Assembly: GCF_041200145.1 (NCBI RefSeq)
Contig: NZ_CP165734.1
Coordinates: forward strand, 3,410,001 to 3,474,000
Direction of reading: 5' to 3'
Length of the DNA stretch: 64,000 nucleotides
Source: Bradyrhizobium sp. LLZ17
GTDB taxonomy: Bacteria; Pseudomonadota; Alphaproteobacteria; Rhizobiales; Xanthobacteraceae
In this document: piece after piece, positions 18,116-28,018 of the stretch
How positions within the stretch are numbered: position 1 is the stretch's first letter
Layout: every line of letters begins with the position of its first letter
Made by a program: the position numbers and the translations under genes
The notes under the pieces: model-generated
The model's input: the letters and a program-made list of their open reading frames with translations, nothing else
The model's database searches: none
Told to the model about the DNA's origin: nothing

Positions 18116-18810
18116 CCGCTCCCCGGCGGCGGCGCGGCAGCTCTTGTTGCTGATCCAGGAATTGCCGTGCCGCTCGCGAAATACGGTGCGCTCCGCATTT
18201 CAAACACACGTACGGCTCAGCCCTTGTCCTATTCCGACATTTTGTTCTCAAGCATACATGGATGGCGCGACAACCAAGATGAGAACGCGTCTCGCCGTCC
18301 AGACATCAGCGGCACGACGATATCACGGAAGAAGATGCCGATCGAGAGCTCGGGGCCTTCCGACGGCTAAGCAGACAGTCGTACCGTGTTGCGAGCTCAC
18401 GGTAGGGCGCTTGTGATCAGCGTCCCGGACTTTTGCGCTCGATCGTATGGTTGGAACGGCCCGGAAACTGCGCTCTTCTGTCGCGTGAGGCACCACGTTT
18501 CACGTCAAGGAGTTTGCAGCACTTCAATTTCAACCGCTGTGCGGGCGCATGTCTAGACCCAGCTCGAAATTAATCAGGCCAACGCTTGGCACGGACGTTG
18601 CTATTGAGAGCTAGGACAGCAAGCGAGTGGGCGCGGCCAGATGAGCAATATCTTCCGTGGGCCATATCCGAGAGGTGCAACACCGCCCCCGAGCGGATCA
18701 ACCTTCTCAGCCCGATGATCGAGTTTAACGTTGAACGGCTTGCCGGTTTCGCACGCGTCTGGCCCACCGTGTTGCTGCCCTGGACTACTCCCGCCGCTCG
18801 CTAAGCACTC
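18116..18810. other. Stretch without a recognised gene
   Basis: I found no coding resemblance on either strand. The last bases before the methyltransferase gene contain CACTCATGGAGG, its ribosome site region. Confidence 0.4.
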
Positions 18811-18822
18811 ATGGAGGTTGAA

Positions 18823-19512
18823 ATGATGACCCAACTCGGCGCATCCGTACGCAGCCAAACAACAGACGTGGATGCAATGTTGGCCGAACTGCGTTTGAAC
18901 AATGATCCGCACGATGTCGAAGTCGGCGGCATGTCTTTGCACATCCTGCCCGGGGTTTTGTCACCGCGCCTGAGTCACGCACCGGACGCACTGATCTCGA
19001 AATGGCACATCGAGCCCGGCGCGGCGGTACTCGATCTTGGGTGCGGATCCGGTGTGCTGGGCCTTGCAGCACTCCGTGCCGGGGCAAGACGTCTAGTCGC
19101 TCTCGACATAAATCCGCAGGCCGTTCTCTCGACGAAGATAAACATAGAGCGATTAGGCTATGGAGATCGAGCAGAAGCCCTCGAGAGTGACACCTATGCT
19201 GCGCTACAACCTGGAGCACAATTTGATACCATTATCTTTGCCGCCCCCTATTGGAACCGCAAGGCCAATGACGATCTCGAGCGTTCGTGTTTCGATCAAG
19301 ATCACAAGGTCATGGCCGCCGCCCTCGGAGGGGCGCACGTCTGGTTAAGTCCGAAGGGTGCGATGTATGTGATTTTCTCCGATCAGGGAGACGTGGGGCA
19401 TGTCATGAACCTGATCGAGGAGAGCAAGCTGCGCGTCAGAGGCATGCATATTTTCCGACCGACCATTCCAGGCGGGCACGTCCGCATTGTTTGGAAGCTA
19501 TCCGCGCGATGA
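18823..19512 (+). CDS. SAM-dependent methyltransferase
   Basis: The product of about 229 residues is a class I methyltransferase. SAM motif I is VLDLGCGSGVLGLAALRAGA, motif II is RRLVALDINPQA (acidic loop), and the motif IV position reads IIFAAPYWN in place of the NPPY of HemK/PrmA-type protein methyltransferases. The A-P-Y change keeps the Pro and aromatic residue and may alter the target. I prefer ATG 18823 because GGAGG lies close upstream; the frame opens at 18811. The substrate is unknown. It stands alone, with degenerate sequence on both sides. Confidence 0.82.
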   Translation: MMTQLGASVRSQTTDVDAMLAELRLNNDPHDVEVGGMSLHILPGVLSPRLSHAPDALISKWHIEPGAAVLDLGCGSGVLGLAALRAGARRLVALDINPQAVLSTKINIERLGYGDRAEALESDTYAALQPGAQFDTIIFAAPYWNRKANDDLERSCFDQDHKVMAAALGGAHVWLSPKGAMYVIFSDQGDVGHVMNLIEESKLRVRGMHIFRPTIPGGHVRIVWKLSAR

Positions 19513-20412
19513 AAGTCTCTTGGCCAAGAAGCGCGGTACCCATCACATCAGCGCCAAGCGCTTGGCAGTGTAGTCGATCAGGCCAATTTGCATGTTCCCG
19601 ACCCAGCTGAAATCGCTTGGCCGCGTGCATGAGTGCGCATCTCGATCGCGACCGTCGAGAGACATCGCAGGTCCGATGCCGTGATCCAGACAATAGCCTC
19701 CAAGAACATACTGGTTGGCTTCACCCCGGAGTGCGAGGTGAGGATTAATCCCGCCCGGGCTCGAGCGGTTCGGCCGGACGCCTCTTGGGGCCGGGCACAA
19801 TTCGTCGCCCCGACAGTGAGATCTGACGAGTGGGCGAGATAGCGTTGCGGGCCCGATGCGCAATGCTACGACCATCGCGAACTTGTGAACTCGGCGGCAG
19901 GGGCGGACCATCGCTACGTTCCGTAATTTGAGTGTAGTTTCACGAGCGATCTCGCTGCGGTGATCAGCCGGATAGCAATTCTAAGAATTGAAGTCATGCC
20001 TAGATATCAACGCTTCAGGGCTAGGCGGCGCTCTTTCCCTGCAGCGTTATGAAGGGGGCGCCCCGCCTCTTTTCGACGAACGAGCGCATTTTACTGCAGT
20101 TCTTATGCGTCAATCCAGCAAGTGAGATCGTTTCAAGCACGACATCCACGCAAAGCTAGGGGCGTCGACGCAGTCATATACTTAAGCTTCTCCCGGGGAC
20201 TGATGATCAGGCGCCTTCTTACTGGATGCGAAAACTTCGTCTCAGACATGGTCCAGCTTGATTCAGCTAAACACCGGGCAGTGCGATCGACAGGGCGCCT
20301 GCCGCGCGGTAGCAGCTGAACGGCTGCCCGAGTCCTGCATGATTGGCGAAGGAGGCTTCTGTCGCTTTCGGCGACCTCAAGCCGCAATGTTTGGGATTAC
20401 CGGCGGTAAACT
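19513..20412. other. Stretch without a confident gene
   Basis: About 900 bases with only short frames. One at 19633-19842 is open but has no family resemblance. I see no RNA gene, repeat or insertion-sequence end. Confidence 0.4.
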
Positions 20413-20748
20413 ATGATTCGACACATCGTATTCTTCACCGCAAAAGATAAGGCGCATATCGACAAAATCATCGAGGGCCTTTCCGTTCTCACCAAAATCC
20501 CGCACGCTCGGCGGCTTGAGGTCGCTCGCAACCGCAAGAGTGACCGGCTTGGCAACGAAATTGATGTGATCGTCTACGGTGAATTCGACGACGAAGGCCA
20601 ACTCGAAGCCTATAAAGCGCACGAGCTTTATCAAGATTCGATCCGGCAAGTAAGACCGCTCCGCGAGCTACGTCTCGCGGCCGACTACAGCATGTCTGCA
20701 GATGCGGAGCCAGTATGTTCGGCAGGCCCTCCCCACGGGCGTGGTTAA
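20413..20748 (+). CDS. Dabb-family (stress-responsive A/B barrel) protein
   Basis: The 111-residue product starts MIRHIVFFTAKD and continues IDKIIEGLSVLTKIPHARRL, DVIVYGEFDDEGQLEAYKAH and IRQVRPLRELRLAADY. This is a dimeric alpha-beta barrel (Dabb) domain with its usual HxVxF start and F.....L..Y..HP.H-like helix. Such proteins occur as enzymes or ligand binders and the substrate cannot be told from sequence. It precedes the pabB relic by about 100 bases in the same direction. Confidence 0.8.
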   Translation: MIRHIVFFTAKDKAHIDKIIEGLSVLTKIPHARRLEVARNRKSDRLGNEIDVIVYGEFDDEGQLEAYKAHELYQDSIRQVRPLRELRLAADYSMSADAEPVCSAGPPHGRG

Positions 20749-20844
20749 TTGTCAGGCATGTAGGGCTTTTGGGTGGCCATAAGGCTCGCCTTCGCCGGGC
20801 GGAATTACGATCACCGATGTATCGCTGAGCTGAGCGACAGAATA

Positions 20845-22240
20845 ATGCATGTAGTGGAACTGCAGTGGATTGAGCCCGTCACAGCCATGCGAAGCCTCTC
20901 GCATCGGAGGCACCTCACGTTCCTGGATAGCGCATCGAGAGACGCGGTGCTCGGGCAGCATTCCTATGTGACGTGCGATCCCTTCTGCACCTATATGATG
21001 GCGGACGGGAAAGGCATTTGCAACGGAGAGACCATTGTGGGCGATCCGTGGGTGGCACTTCGCGCTCTGCTAGCCAACTATCCGCAAGTGCACTGCGCCG
21101 ATCTCCCGGCTTTCCAGGGCGGTGCCGCCGGCTTTTTTGGATACGAGCTGAACAGGACGCTGGAGCGATTGTCGGTGCCGGCTATCGGGGGGCATCGCTT
21201 GCCTCAGGCAATCCTACATCTTTACGACGTCGTGATAAGCTTCGATCACAGCCATAACAGATGTTGGGTCGTTTCTACCGGGTGGCCGGAGCAGGATCCG
21301 GCTCGCCGGCGTGAGAGAGCTCGCGGAAGAGCCGAAGAATTTGTTGCGCTGATTAGAGTCTCAGCCTCCCCTCCTGATTTGACACCAGGCCAAGCCGGCT
21401 TATGGCATTCAAATTTCAGTCGCCAAGGATACATTGCGGCAGTACAGAGCGTAATTGATCTCATTCGGGCGGGTGACGCCTTCCAGGTCAATATTGCGCA
21501 ACGCTTCAGCGCGCGCCTGGCGAACTCGTTCGATCCGATAGCCTTCTATTGTCAGCTGCGGAGAGTGAATCCGGCTCCCTTTGCCGCCCTCCTTCGGTAT
21601 GGCAAGCTCACCATTGCATCGAGTTCGCCCGAGCGTTTCCTCAAGCTTCACGGTCGACAGGTCGAAACGCGGCCTATTAAGGGGACGATGGCGCGTTCTG
21701 CTGATCGGGAGGAAGACCGGCGTCGTGCTGAGACGCTGTCAGGTTCGGAAAAAGACCACGCCGAGAACACCATGATCGTCGACCTCCTACGCAATGATCT
21801 CTCGCGCGTTTGCACGCCCAGAATCAATCCATGTCCCGTCATTGTGCAACCTCGAGTCCTATGCATCAGTGCACCACCTCGTGTCGGTCGTTACGGGTGA
21901 GCTGGCATGCGGAGAGGACGCCGTCAGCCTACTTCGAGCCTGCTTTCCCGGCGGCTCCGTTACTGGAGCTCCCAAGGTACGCTCGATGGAAATTATCCTG
22001 GAGATCGAGCGTGTGGCGCGAGAGGTGTATTGCGGTGCCATAGGCTACATAGGGTTCAATGGACATATGGATTCAAATATTCCCATTCGCACCGTGACGA
22101 TCGATGCCGGCCAGGCCGCCTTTCATGCAGGTGGCGGGATAACGGCAATGTCCGATCCGGTCGCCGAATACGAGGAGAGCCTAGCAAAAGCAGAGCGCAT
22201 TTTTCGCGCATTTATTGCTGAAGGCGCCGGTGCATCTTGA
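20845..22240 (+). pseudogene. pabB: Aminodeoxychorismate synthase component I (PabB), one frameshift
   Basis: Two overlapping frames give a full-length chorismate-binding enzyme of about 465 residues. The first has SRQGYIAAVQSVIDLIRAGD, FQVNIAQRFSARL, IASSSPERFL and TRPIKGTMARS, and runs to NTMIVDLLRNDLSRVCTP. The second continues ESIHVPSLCNLESYASVHHL, CFPGGSVTGAPKVRSMEII and FHAGGGITAMSDP. PIKGT and the lack of an N-terminal Trp-feedback motif favour PabB (folate precursor) over TrpE. One indel near 21820 breaks it just before the metal-binding region. The start at 20845 (MHVVELQW) fits the family. pabA follows with overlap. Confidence 0.85.
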
Positions 22241-22815
22241 TTGTCATCATCGACAACTACGACTCTTTTGTCTTCAACATTGCGCGATATTTCCGCAAGC
22301 TTGGTGCAGCAACATGTGTCGTCCGGAACGACGCGATGCATGTGAGCGAACTTGCTGACCTCAGGCCCCGCGCGATCGTCATCTCCCCCGGCCCGGGCAC
22401 TCCAAATGAGGCTGGAATATCGACAGCCGTCGTTCGCGAACTTTCCGGTCAGGTGCCAATTCTCGGCATCTGTCTCGGACACCAGTGCATTGGGAGCGAG
22501 TTCGGCGCACGTGTAACGCGCGCACGCCGTCCTATGCATGGTCGGCCCTCGTATGTCACGCATGAAGGCGGGGGCCTGTTCGAAGGATTACCATCCCCAC
22601 TTTGCGTAGGGCGCTACCATTCGCTTATCGTCGAATTGGATCCGTCATCTGCCCGAGACCTCGCTGTGACAGCACTCTCGGATGATGGGGAGATCATGGC
22701 TCTTGCCCATCGCAATCAAGCGACATATGGCGTGCAGTTCCATCCGGAGTCGATACTCACACCGCAAGGGGACGCACTATTCGCAAACTTCCTACGGCTT
22801 GCAGAGCTTTCTTAA
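22237..22815 (+). CDS. pabA: Aminodeoxychorismate synthase amidotransferase component (PabA)
   Basis: The 192-residue product is a class I glutamine amidotransferase. It starts MIVIIDNYDSFVFNIARYF, has VISPGPGTPNEAG, the nucleophile elbow PILGICLGHQCIG (Cys), and GVQFHPESILTPQG (His-Glu). It supplies ammonia to PabB for 4-amino-4-deoxychorismate, and could serve TrpE too. The start is a TTG (22237-22239) overlapping the pabB stop in TTGA, so its translation depended on pabB termination. With pabB frameshifted, ribosomes reach this start only if the shift is bypassed, unless initiation is independent. Confidence 0.88.
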   Translation: MIVIIDNYDSFVFNIARYFRKLGAATCVVRNDAMHVSELADLRPRAIVISPGPGTPNEAGISTAVVRELSGQVPILGICLGHQCIGSEFGARVTRARRPMHGRPSYVTHEGGGLFEGLPSPLCVGRYHSLIVELDPSSARDLAVTALSDDGEIMALAHRNQATYGVQFHPESILTPQGDALFANFLRLAELS

Positions 22816-22972
22816 GGCGGCCGTACAGGTCGGTTTCACAATGCGCAGCTCGATAAAATACCGGTCAACGCGAAAGGAGCAATACTGCCGAAACGGGTTG
22901 AGTTCATTGCTGCGGGCAGCACACAACGCCGCGAAGCGGGTTGAACTTATCAATACCTTTCAGGTGCTCGGA

Positions 22973-23836
22973 TCAATAGAACTCTACTGTTGATAGTCCC
23001 AGCAGGACGTTGTCAATCAGCCGGGTCGAACCAACGTAGGCTGCGACACAGAGCGCCGCCGGATGCCGCAGCGGACTCTCGGCGCGCTTGAGCGTATGAC
23101 CGTCGACAAGTTCAAGGTATTGCAGCCGATCAACTGTTTCAAGTTGCCGCTCGGCGGTCGCAATCAGCTTGTCCACCTCGCGCACTCCTGAGCGGAACTC
23201 ATCCGCCGCGGCGAACAGTCCACGACTGATGGCAACCGCTCGCCGGCGTTCTTCCTTGCTCAGATACCGATTGCGGCTGCTCATCGCGAGCCCGTCGGGT
23301 TCCCGAACGGTTGGCACGGTGACGATCTTGATGGGAAGATTGAGATCTGTTGCCATGCGACGCACGACCGCGCATTGCTGAAAATCCTTTTGCCCGAAAA
23401 ACACGACGTCCGGATGCACCATGTTGAACAGCTTGCACACGACGGTCGCGACGCCCCGAAAATGCCCAGGCCTGATAGCTCCGCATAGTGGCTTCGCCAG
23501 TTCGCCCGGCTCGACGAAGGTCTCGAATTGAGCCGGATAGACTTCCTGTGCACCCGGCGCGAACACAATCGCAACACCAGCATCGCGGCACAATTTTTCA
23601 TCGCGCAGGAAATCGCGAGGATAGCTGCTGAGATCCTCGTTTGGTCCGAACTGAGTCGGATTGACGAAAATGCTGACGACGGTGATATCGCATTGCGCGC
23701 GGCTCGCCTCGATCAGGGCGAGATGGCCATCGTGCAAATAACCCATTGTCGGCACTAACCCGACGCGTTTGCCCACGCTGCAAGCCTTCGCGAGCTCACG
23801 ACGAAGCTCAGCGACCGTGGTAATCGTCTGCATCAT
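22973..23836 (-). CDS. panC: Pantoate--beta-alanine ligase
   Basis: The 287-residue product is full length for PanC, which joins pantoate and beta-alanine with ATP to give pantothenate. GLVPTMGYLHDGHLALIEAS holds the PTMGxLHxGH nucleotide-binding signature. IFVNPTQFGPNEDLSSYPRD, VVFFGQKDFQQCAVVRRM (FGxKDxQQ) and GLAMSSRNRYLS (the SSRN equivalent of KMSKS) complete the active site. It follows panB by 11 bases on the same strand, a normal panBC operon, and ends convergent to pabA. No panD is seen nearby. Confidence 0.95.
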   Translation of the reverse strand: MMQTITTVAELRRELAKACSVGKRVGLVPTMGYLHDGHLALIEASRAQCDITVVSIFVNPTQFGPNEDLSSYPRDFLRDEKLCRDAGVAIVFAPGAQEVYPAQFETFVEPGELAKPLCGAIRPGHFRGVATVVCKLFNMVHPDVVFFGQKDFQQCAVVRRMATDLNLPIKIVTVPTVREPDGLAMSSRNRYLSKEERRRAVAISRGLFAAADEFRSGVREVDKLIATAERQLETVDRLQYLELVDGHTLKRAESPLRHPAALCVAAYVGSTRLIDNVLLGLSTVEFY

Positions 23837-23847
23837 TGCACCTTACA

Positions 23848-24720
23848 TCAGGTTGGGTTGGGAGGAGCCCAGGTTGCGATAATGTCACTCAGGCTTTCAG
23901 GAAGCCGGTAGGACTCCTGCGGCGCCGGGAACGCACCGGTGCGGACATCGGCAGCCCAACGCGACAGCGCCGCTTGTAAAAGCTGAAAGCCATCTGCATA
24001 GGCGCGAACGAATTTGGGCCGATGACCTAAGGTCAGCCCCAGGACATCATGGAATACGAGCACTTGGCCCGAGCAGTCGGGACCCGCGCCGATTCCGATG
24101 GTTGGTATCGATAGCGATTCGGTCGCTCGCTGGGCTAGCTCGGCCGGAATGCCTTCAAGCACCAACGCGAAGCATCCGGCCTCCTGCAGACGGTGAGCGT
24201 CATCGAGCAGCCGCAAAGCGTCATCGGCTTTCCGGCCCTGCACCTTGAATCCGCCCATGACGTTGACGCTTTGCGGGGTGAGGCCGAGATGGCCCATGAC
24301 AGGAATTTCGCAATCGACCAGGGCACGCACCATTTCCACGCGCTTGGCCCCGCCCTCGAGTTTCACGGCATCTGCGCCTCGCTGCAGGAACCCTCCAGCG
24401 TTGCGTATCGTCTCCTCCGGACCAAGGTGAAAGCTAAGAAACGGCAGATCGGCCACGAGCAAGGCACGGGGCCTTGTGCGTGCAACAGCCTCGAGATGAT
24501 GGTTCATCATTGCCATGCTGACCGGTAACGTGTTGTCGAATCCGAGACAGACATTGCCAACACTGTCGCCCACAAGAATGATGTCGACGATGGGGTCGGC
24601 GATGCCTGCCGTAACCGCATCGTAGGCGGTGGTCATGGTGACACGCCGCCGCTCCTGCTTCCACCGCTGCAGAATTGGGATCGTGACCCGCTCAACTGAC
24701 ACTTCCGAAGCGTGGCTCAT
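23848..24720 (-). CDS. panB: 3-methyl-2-oxobutanoate hydroxymethyltransferase
   Basis: The 290-residue product is full-length PanB, which makes ketopantoate from 2-oxoisovalerate and methylene-tetrahydrofolate. MTTAYDAVTAGIADPIVDII and LVGDSVGNVCLGFDNTLPVS hold the metal and substrate Asp residues. VKLEGG carries the substrate-binding Lys. PVMGHLGLTPQSVN and TIGIGAGPDCSGQVLVFHD are family signatures (catalytic Glu in LVLEGIP). It is the first gene of a panB-panC pair. The methylene-THF it uses links it to the nearby pabA-pabB folate genes. Confidence 0.95.
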   Translation of the reverse strand: MSHASEVSVERVTIPILQRWKQERRRVTMTTAYDAVTAGIADPIVDIILVGDSVGNVCLGFDNTLPVSMAMMNHHLEAVARTRPRALLVADLPFLSFHLGPEETIRNAGGFLQRGADAVKLEGGAKRVEMVRALVDCEIPVMGHLGLTPQSVNVMGGFKVQGRKADDALRLLDDAHRLQEAGCFALVLEGIPAELAQRATESLSIPTIGIGAGPDCSGQVLVFHDVLGLTLGHRPKFVRAYADGFQLLQAALSRWAADVRTGAFPAPQESYRLPESLSDIIATWAPPNPT

Positions 24721-25059
24721 TTTCGATCAGTTCCATCAAATGTCTCAAGTCGATTCTGCAGCTCGAAGCGATAGGGATCTGCTCTCATTTGTGCCGCCTA
24801 CGATTTCGACGCCACAGCGCTCCCCAGGTCGCCCCATTTCCGAATAACAAGGCGAACGGTAATCCGATTGTTTCGAGCGACGCGGTTGGGTACTACGCGC
24901 ATGCTGGGACCACGCTTTCCTATGGAGGACAAGACAAAACTGTCAACCGTGAAAGGAAGAAAGAAACATACGTCTCCAAGGTAGCGCCCGTGTGCACAAA
25001 AATTCCAATGGTCGCGCGACCATCCAGCAAGAACTTCCCGAATTCAAATTGTCATGTGG
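24721..25059. other. Region upstream of panB without a recognised gene
   Basis: No convincing promoter or coding sequence was identified. I looked for -24/-12 RpoN-type and FixK-type sites and found none that fit. Confidence 0.4.
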
Positions 25060-25800
25060 AAGCGCCTTGCGTCACGCCGCGCCTCAGGGCGCGCTGGGGC
25101 GGTCGGAGCCATTCCAGATGAGAGCGCAACGGGCGACGAGGGTGCGCTGATCTGGTCGCGCCGAAGCGCCGCGATGAAGCTCATGGTCTTCCAGTGGCGG
25201 AAAGGTGGTAACCTCTGGTCGGTCTGGGGCAGTGGTCCCGTCGACTCGCGTCATGCTGTGGACACCGCCTTCTCGCTTCACCAGGAGTTCGTCCATGTCT
25301 GCGGTTTGTCAGCTCACGCCATTGCTCGCCGCCCGCGGCGCAGATGATCTCTTGGTCGAGCCGCATCGGCGCTTGGCGAGCGATGTCGGAGGGCAGGGTG
25401 CTGGCCGGCTTGTTGCCGTCACCCCAAAGCAGGTCGAGGTCCGAGTGATCCGAAAGATAGGCGCCGGTGAGATGTTGACAGCCGGGCTGCCGAACGTCCG
25501 GGTCTGCGGACAGAGGCGGACGAGCCGATCAATCTTGTACTACCACGCCGCAGGGGCGAACCTTGCCGCGTGCCAGCGGCGGAGGCGGCCTGCGTTCGAT
25601 GATCTCGTCGGACCCGATCGCGATGCGCCGTTTGCCGTGGCAAGGCGGCAGCGGCAAGCTAAGCGGTATCATTCCCGCGGGATCGACGCAGGTCCGGAGA
25701 TGAGCTCGTCGCCATTGCGGCGACCCGGTCCGCGATCTCGGCTGCCTTCCGGCGCCCAACTTGTTCAGCGCTGAGCCGGCCGGGATCATCCGGTACTGTA
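25060..25800 (-). pseudogene. Transposase relic, possibly IS630-like
   Basis: A minus-strand piece at about 25135-25210 reads PPFRHWKTMSFIAALRRDQI. This resembles the (G)HWKTxTFxAALRxDxI segment just before the catalytic Asp of IS630-type transposases. Other pieces (LDLLWGDGNKPASTLPSDIA; RRKAAEIADRVAAMATSS) lie further upstream in different frames and may come from other elements. No inverted repeats could be placed. The region is a mosaic of decayed mobile DNA. Confidence 0.35.
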
Positions 25801-26101
25801 GGCCAACTGCGGCCGAGCATCCGTGTCCGATCGGACAAGCACGGCTCGCAGCACGGAAGGACGACGGGCCCAGATCGCGCAGGCGCGCTTGAATGCCAGC
25901 CTTGCTCTGGCCGGTCTGCGAGCGGGCCTCCCTTTCCTTCCCTCATCACGCTTCGATGGCGTTCTCACCGCCCCCCTCCACATCCCTCCCAAGGACCTTC
26001 TTCGCCTCCGTCATTATCGGCGCTTTTCAGCCAACCCCTGCGGCGAAAGCCAAAGCCGTCTTCGCGCGCCTGCTACGAGGCAAGCCCACGTCACTATCCA
26101 C

Positions 26102-27156
26102 CGACGAGGGCGATAGCGCTACCGTCATCGAAATCATCGAGCGCGTGCTCCAGTCGCGACAATCGAGCCGAGCGGCGTGACCGTGACAGGCACCTCGATC
26201 TCGCCTTCGCGGGCGCGTACGACTGTTTCGCCTTCCTGCTGGAGCTGAACGACGGCGCTCTGGATGCTCAGGTCTGTGCCTTTGAAAGTACTGTCGCAGC
26301 AACCCTTGGTATTCTCGTTACTGTCGAGCCGCCAAGCGCTTTGCGGGTTGCAGAAGTGGATACCGCATCGATCTTGAGACGATCGTGCTGAGCGATTTCG
26401 GCTCCCTAATCCCGGGTCAGCCTCCGGTCAACCCGGTCAACCGCGCCAGTCGCGGCGCTCCGCGCCATCGCTGGCGCACCCAAAATAGGCCTCGGTCCGT
26501 AGGCCGGGGCGTTCGATCCACCTTTTGAACGTGATCAACATTTGAGAAGAATCGGACCGCCAAACTTATAGTTGAGCCGTGCAGTCATAACGTCGAGATC
26601 CTGGCGGATGCGGTCGACCCACCAGCGGGCTCGGTGAAGCTCACCATGGCTGGCCGCATGAACAGGTGTGCGTACTCGAATCCAATCGACCAATTCGGTG
26701 CGAAGCCGTACTCGAATCCGGCTGCCAATGCGCCGCCCCAAAGAACGTGCTTGCTTTCTCCACCTAACTCGCCCGTCGTCCAGATGACCCGAAACGTGTT
26801 GCTCATCACCGCGGCGCCGCCTTTGGCGTAAAGCAGTACGTTGTCGAAGGCATAACCGATCTGCGCCGTTACGAGGCCGAACGCATCGATCTTGGTCTGG
26901 TTGATATCCAAAAAGCAACGCTGGGATTCCAGCCAGTCAAACGAGCCCAGTTCCCCTGGCCTTCAACACCAAGCACGATCGGGCCCATCTGCCATCGATA
27001 GCCGATCTGCCCGCCCACGCGTCCGCCGGTGGCATCATGGCAGCCCTCAGGCTTGCCAACATCGGAATCCCAGCAATTCGAGCTTGAACCAAAGCCGCCG
27101 TTCATACCAACGTTGTAGCCGCTCCAGTCGTAGATTGCAGCCGCGACCGCCTGCGG
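26102..27156. repeat. Direct repeat copy B, diverged, carrying an Omp25-like relic
   Basis: This is the longer partner of positions 1-871, in the same orientation. It has extra sequence at about 26410-26480 and within the porin. The minus strand at about 26137-26400 holds a coding-like stretch absent from the databases I can recall (IHFCNPQSAWRLDSNENTKG, then SIQSAVVQLQQEGETVVRAR, then EGEIEVPVTVTPLGSIV), followed by a stop. Confidence 0.75.
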
Positions 27157-27266
27157 AGCGTTGTTGTAGAGAGGCTGGGCGGGCTGCGCAGCCAGATCCG
27201 CGCCGAATGCGGGCGCCAACACGCCAAGCCCCGAATGCTCACAGTCGCGAGCAACAAGTTCTTCAT
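26535..27266 (-). pseudogene. Omp25/RopB-like outer-membrane protein, frameshifted (copy B)
   Basis: From the ATG at 27266 the reading MKNLLLATVSI would begin a signal peptide but shifts frame at once. The rest is ADLAAQPAQPLYNN, AAAIYDWSGYNVGMNGGFGS, GGQIGYRWQMGPIVLGVEGQ, then after a shift NQTKIDAFGLVTAQIGYAFD, LLYAKGGAAVMSNTF and FGFAPNW-type WSIGFEYAHLF, then after another shift DLDVMTARLNYKFGGPILLK. All barrel strands of this small porin family are present, but three frameshifts mean it is not made intact. Confidence 0.8.
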
Positions 27267-28018
27267 TTCTACTCTCATCTCTTCAGTGTCCCAGGCGTCA
27301 TGCGTCTTAACAACGTCCGCGCGAATTGCTGTAACTGCATCGCAACATTTGCGCCGAAAGAAATGCGTGAACCGAACGCTGCGTCAGGTTGCGGCGTTGC
27401 AGATCATCTCCAACGGGATCGCAATGCACCTTCGCGTGCGAGCATAGATTGCGTAAGACTGAGAAGCGGGCCGCTGATTTCAGCGGAGTAAGCGCACGGC
27501 AAGTAAGATTGTGGCAAACCACACAGCAAGTGAGACGAGTGAAGTGCTTTGCAAAACTCTTGCTCTTGTCCCGTGCCGCCACTAAAGACCCCGTTACACA
27601 CCACGCTCGTGTTGCATCCATTGGCCCTAGAGATCAGATGAAGTCTATTCGATTGAATCAATGTCCTGCAGATGCTGCCCCGTTCGTCGCAGATGCCGCT
27701 GCGTCCCGTGCTCGACAGAGCATGCGAATGACAACCTCCGCCTTCGGATGAAGGATGCGGCCCGAAGAATTTTACTTATTGGTTCAGCGAGCCGTTCTCC
27801 ACCCGAGGCTTCCTACCACACCGCCAATGTCCCGACCGCCGATAACGCTTGCCGATCGTTCCTGCGCTTGCCGCCAGATATTGGACCCTCCATGACCCTT
27901 GCGCGAGCGCTTGGGTGAGCGCGCGAGTAGGTAGCCTCTTGCGAGGAATGAGGTGGCAAATGGCCGCCGTGTGTTCATCTTCTGAGCTGAAGTTCTAAGT
28001 CGATAAAGGACAGCGAGC
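27267..28018. other. Stretch without a recognised gene, upstream of the BacA-like gene
   Basis: About 750 bases with no coding resemblance. The last bases include AAAGGACAGCGAGC before the ATG at 28019, a usable ribosome site. Confidence 0.45.

Noticed and set aside
27638..27662. TTCGATTGAATCAA as a FixK/FNR box upstream of the BacA-like gene
   Set aside because: Only one half-site fits and it is more than 350 bases from the start codon.
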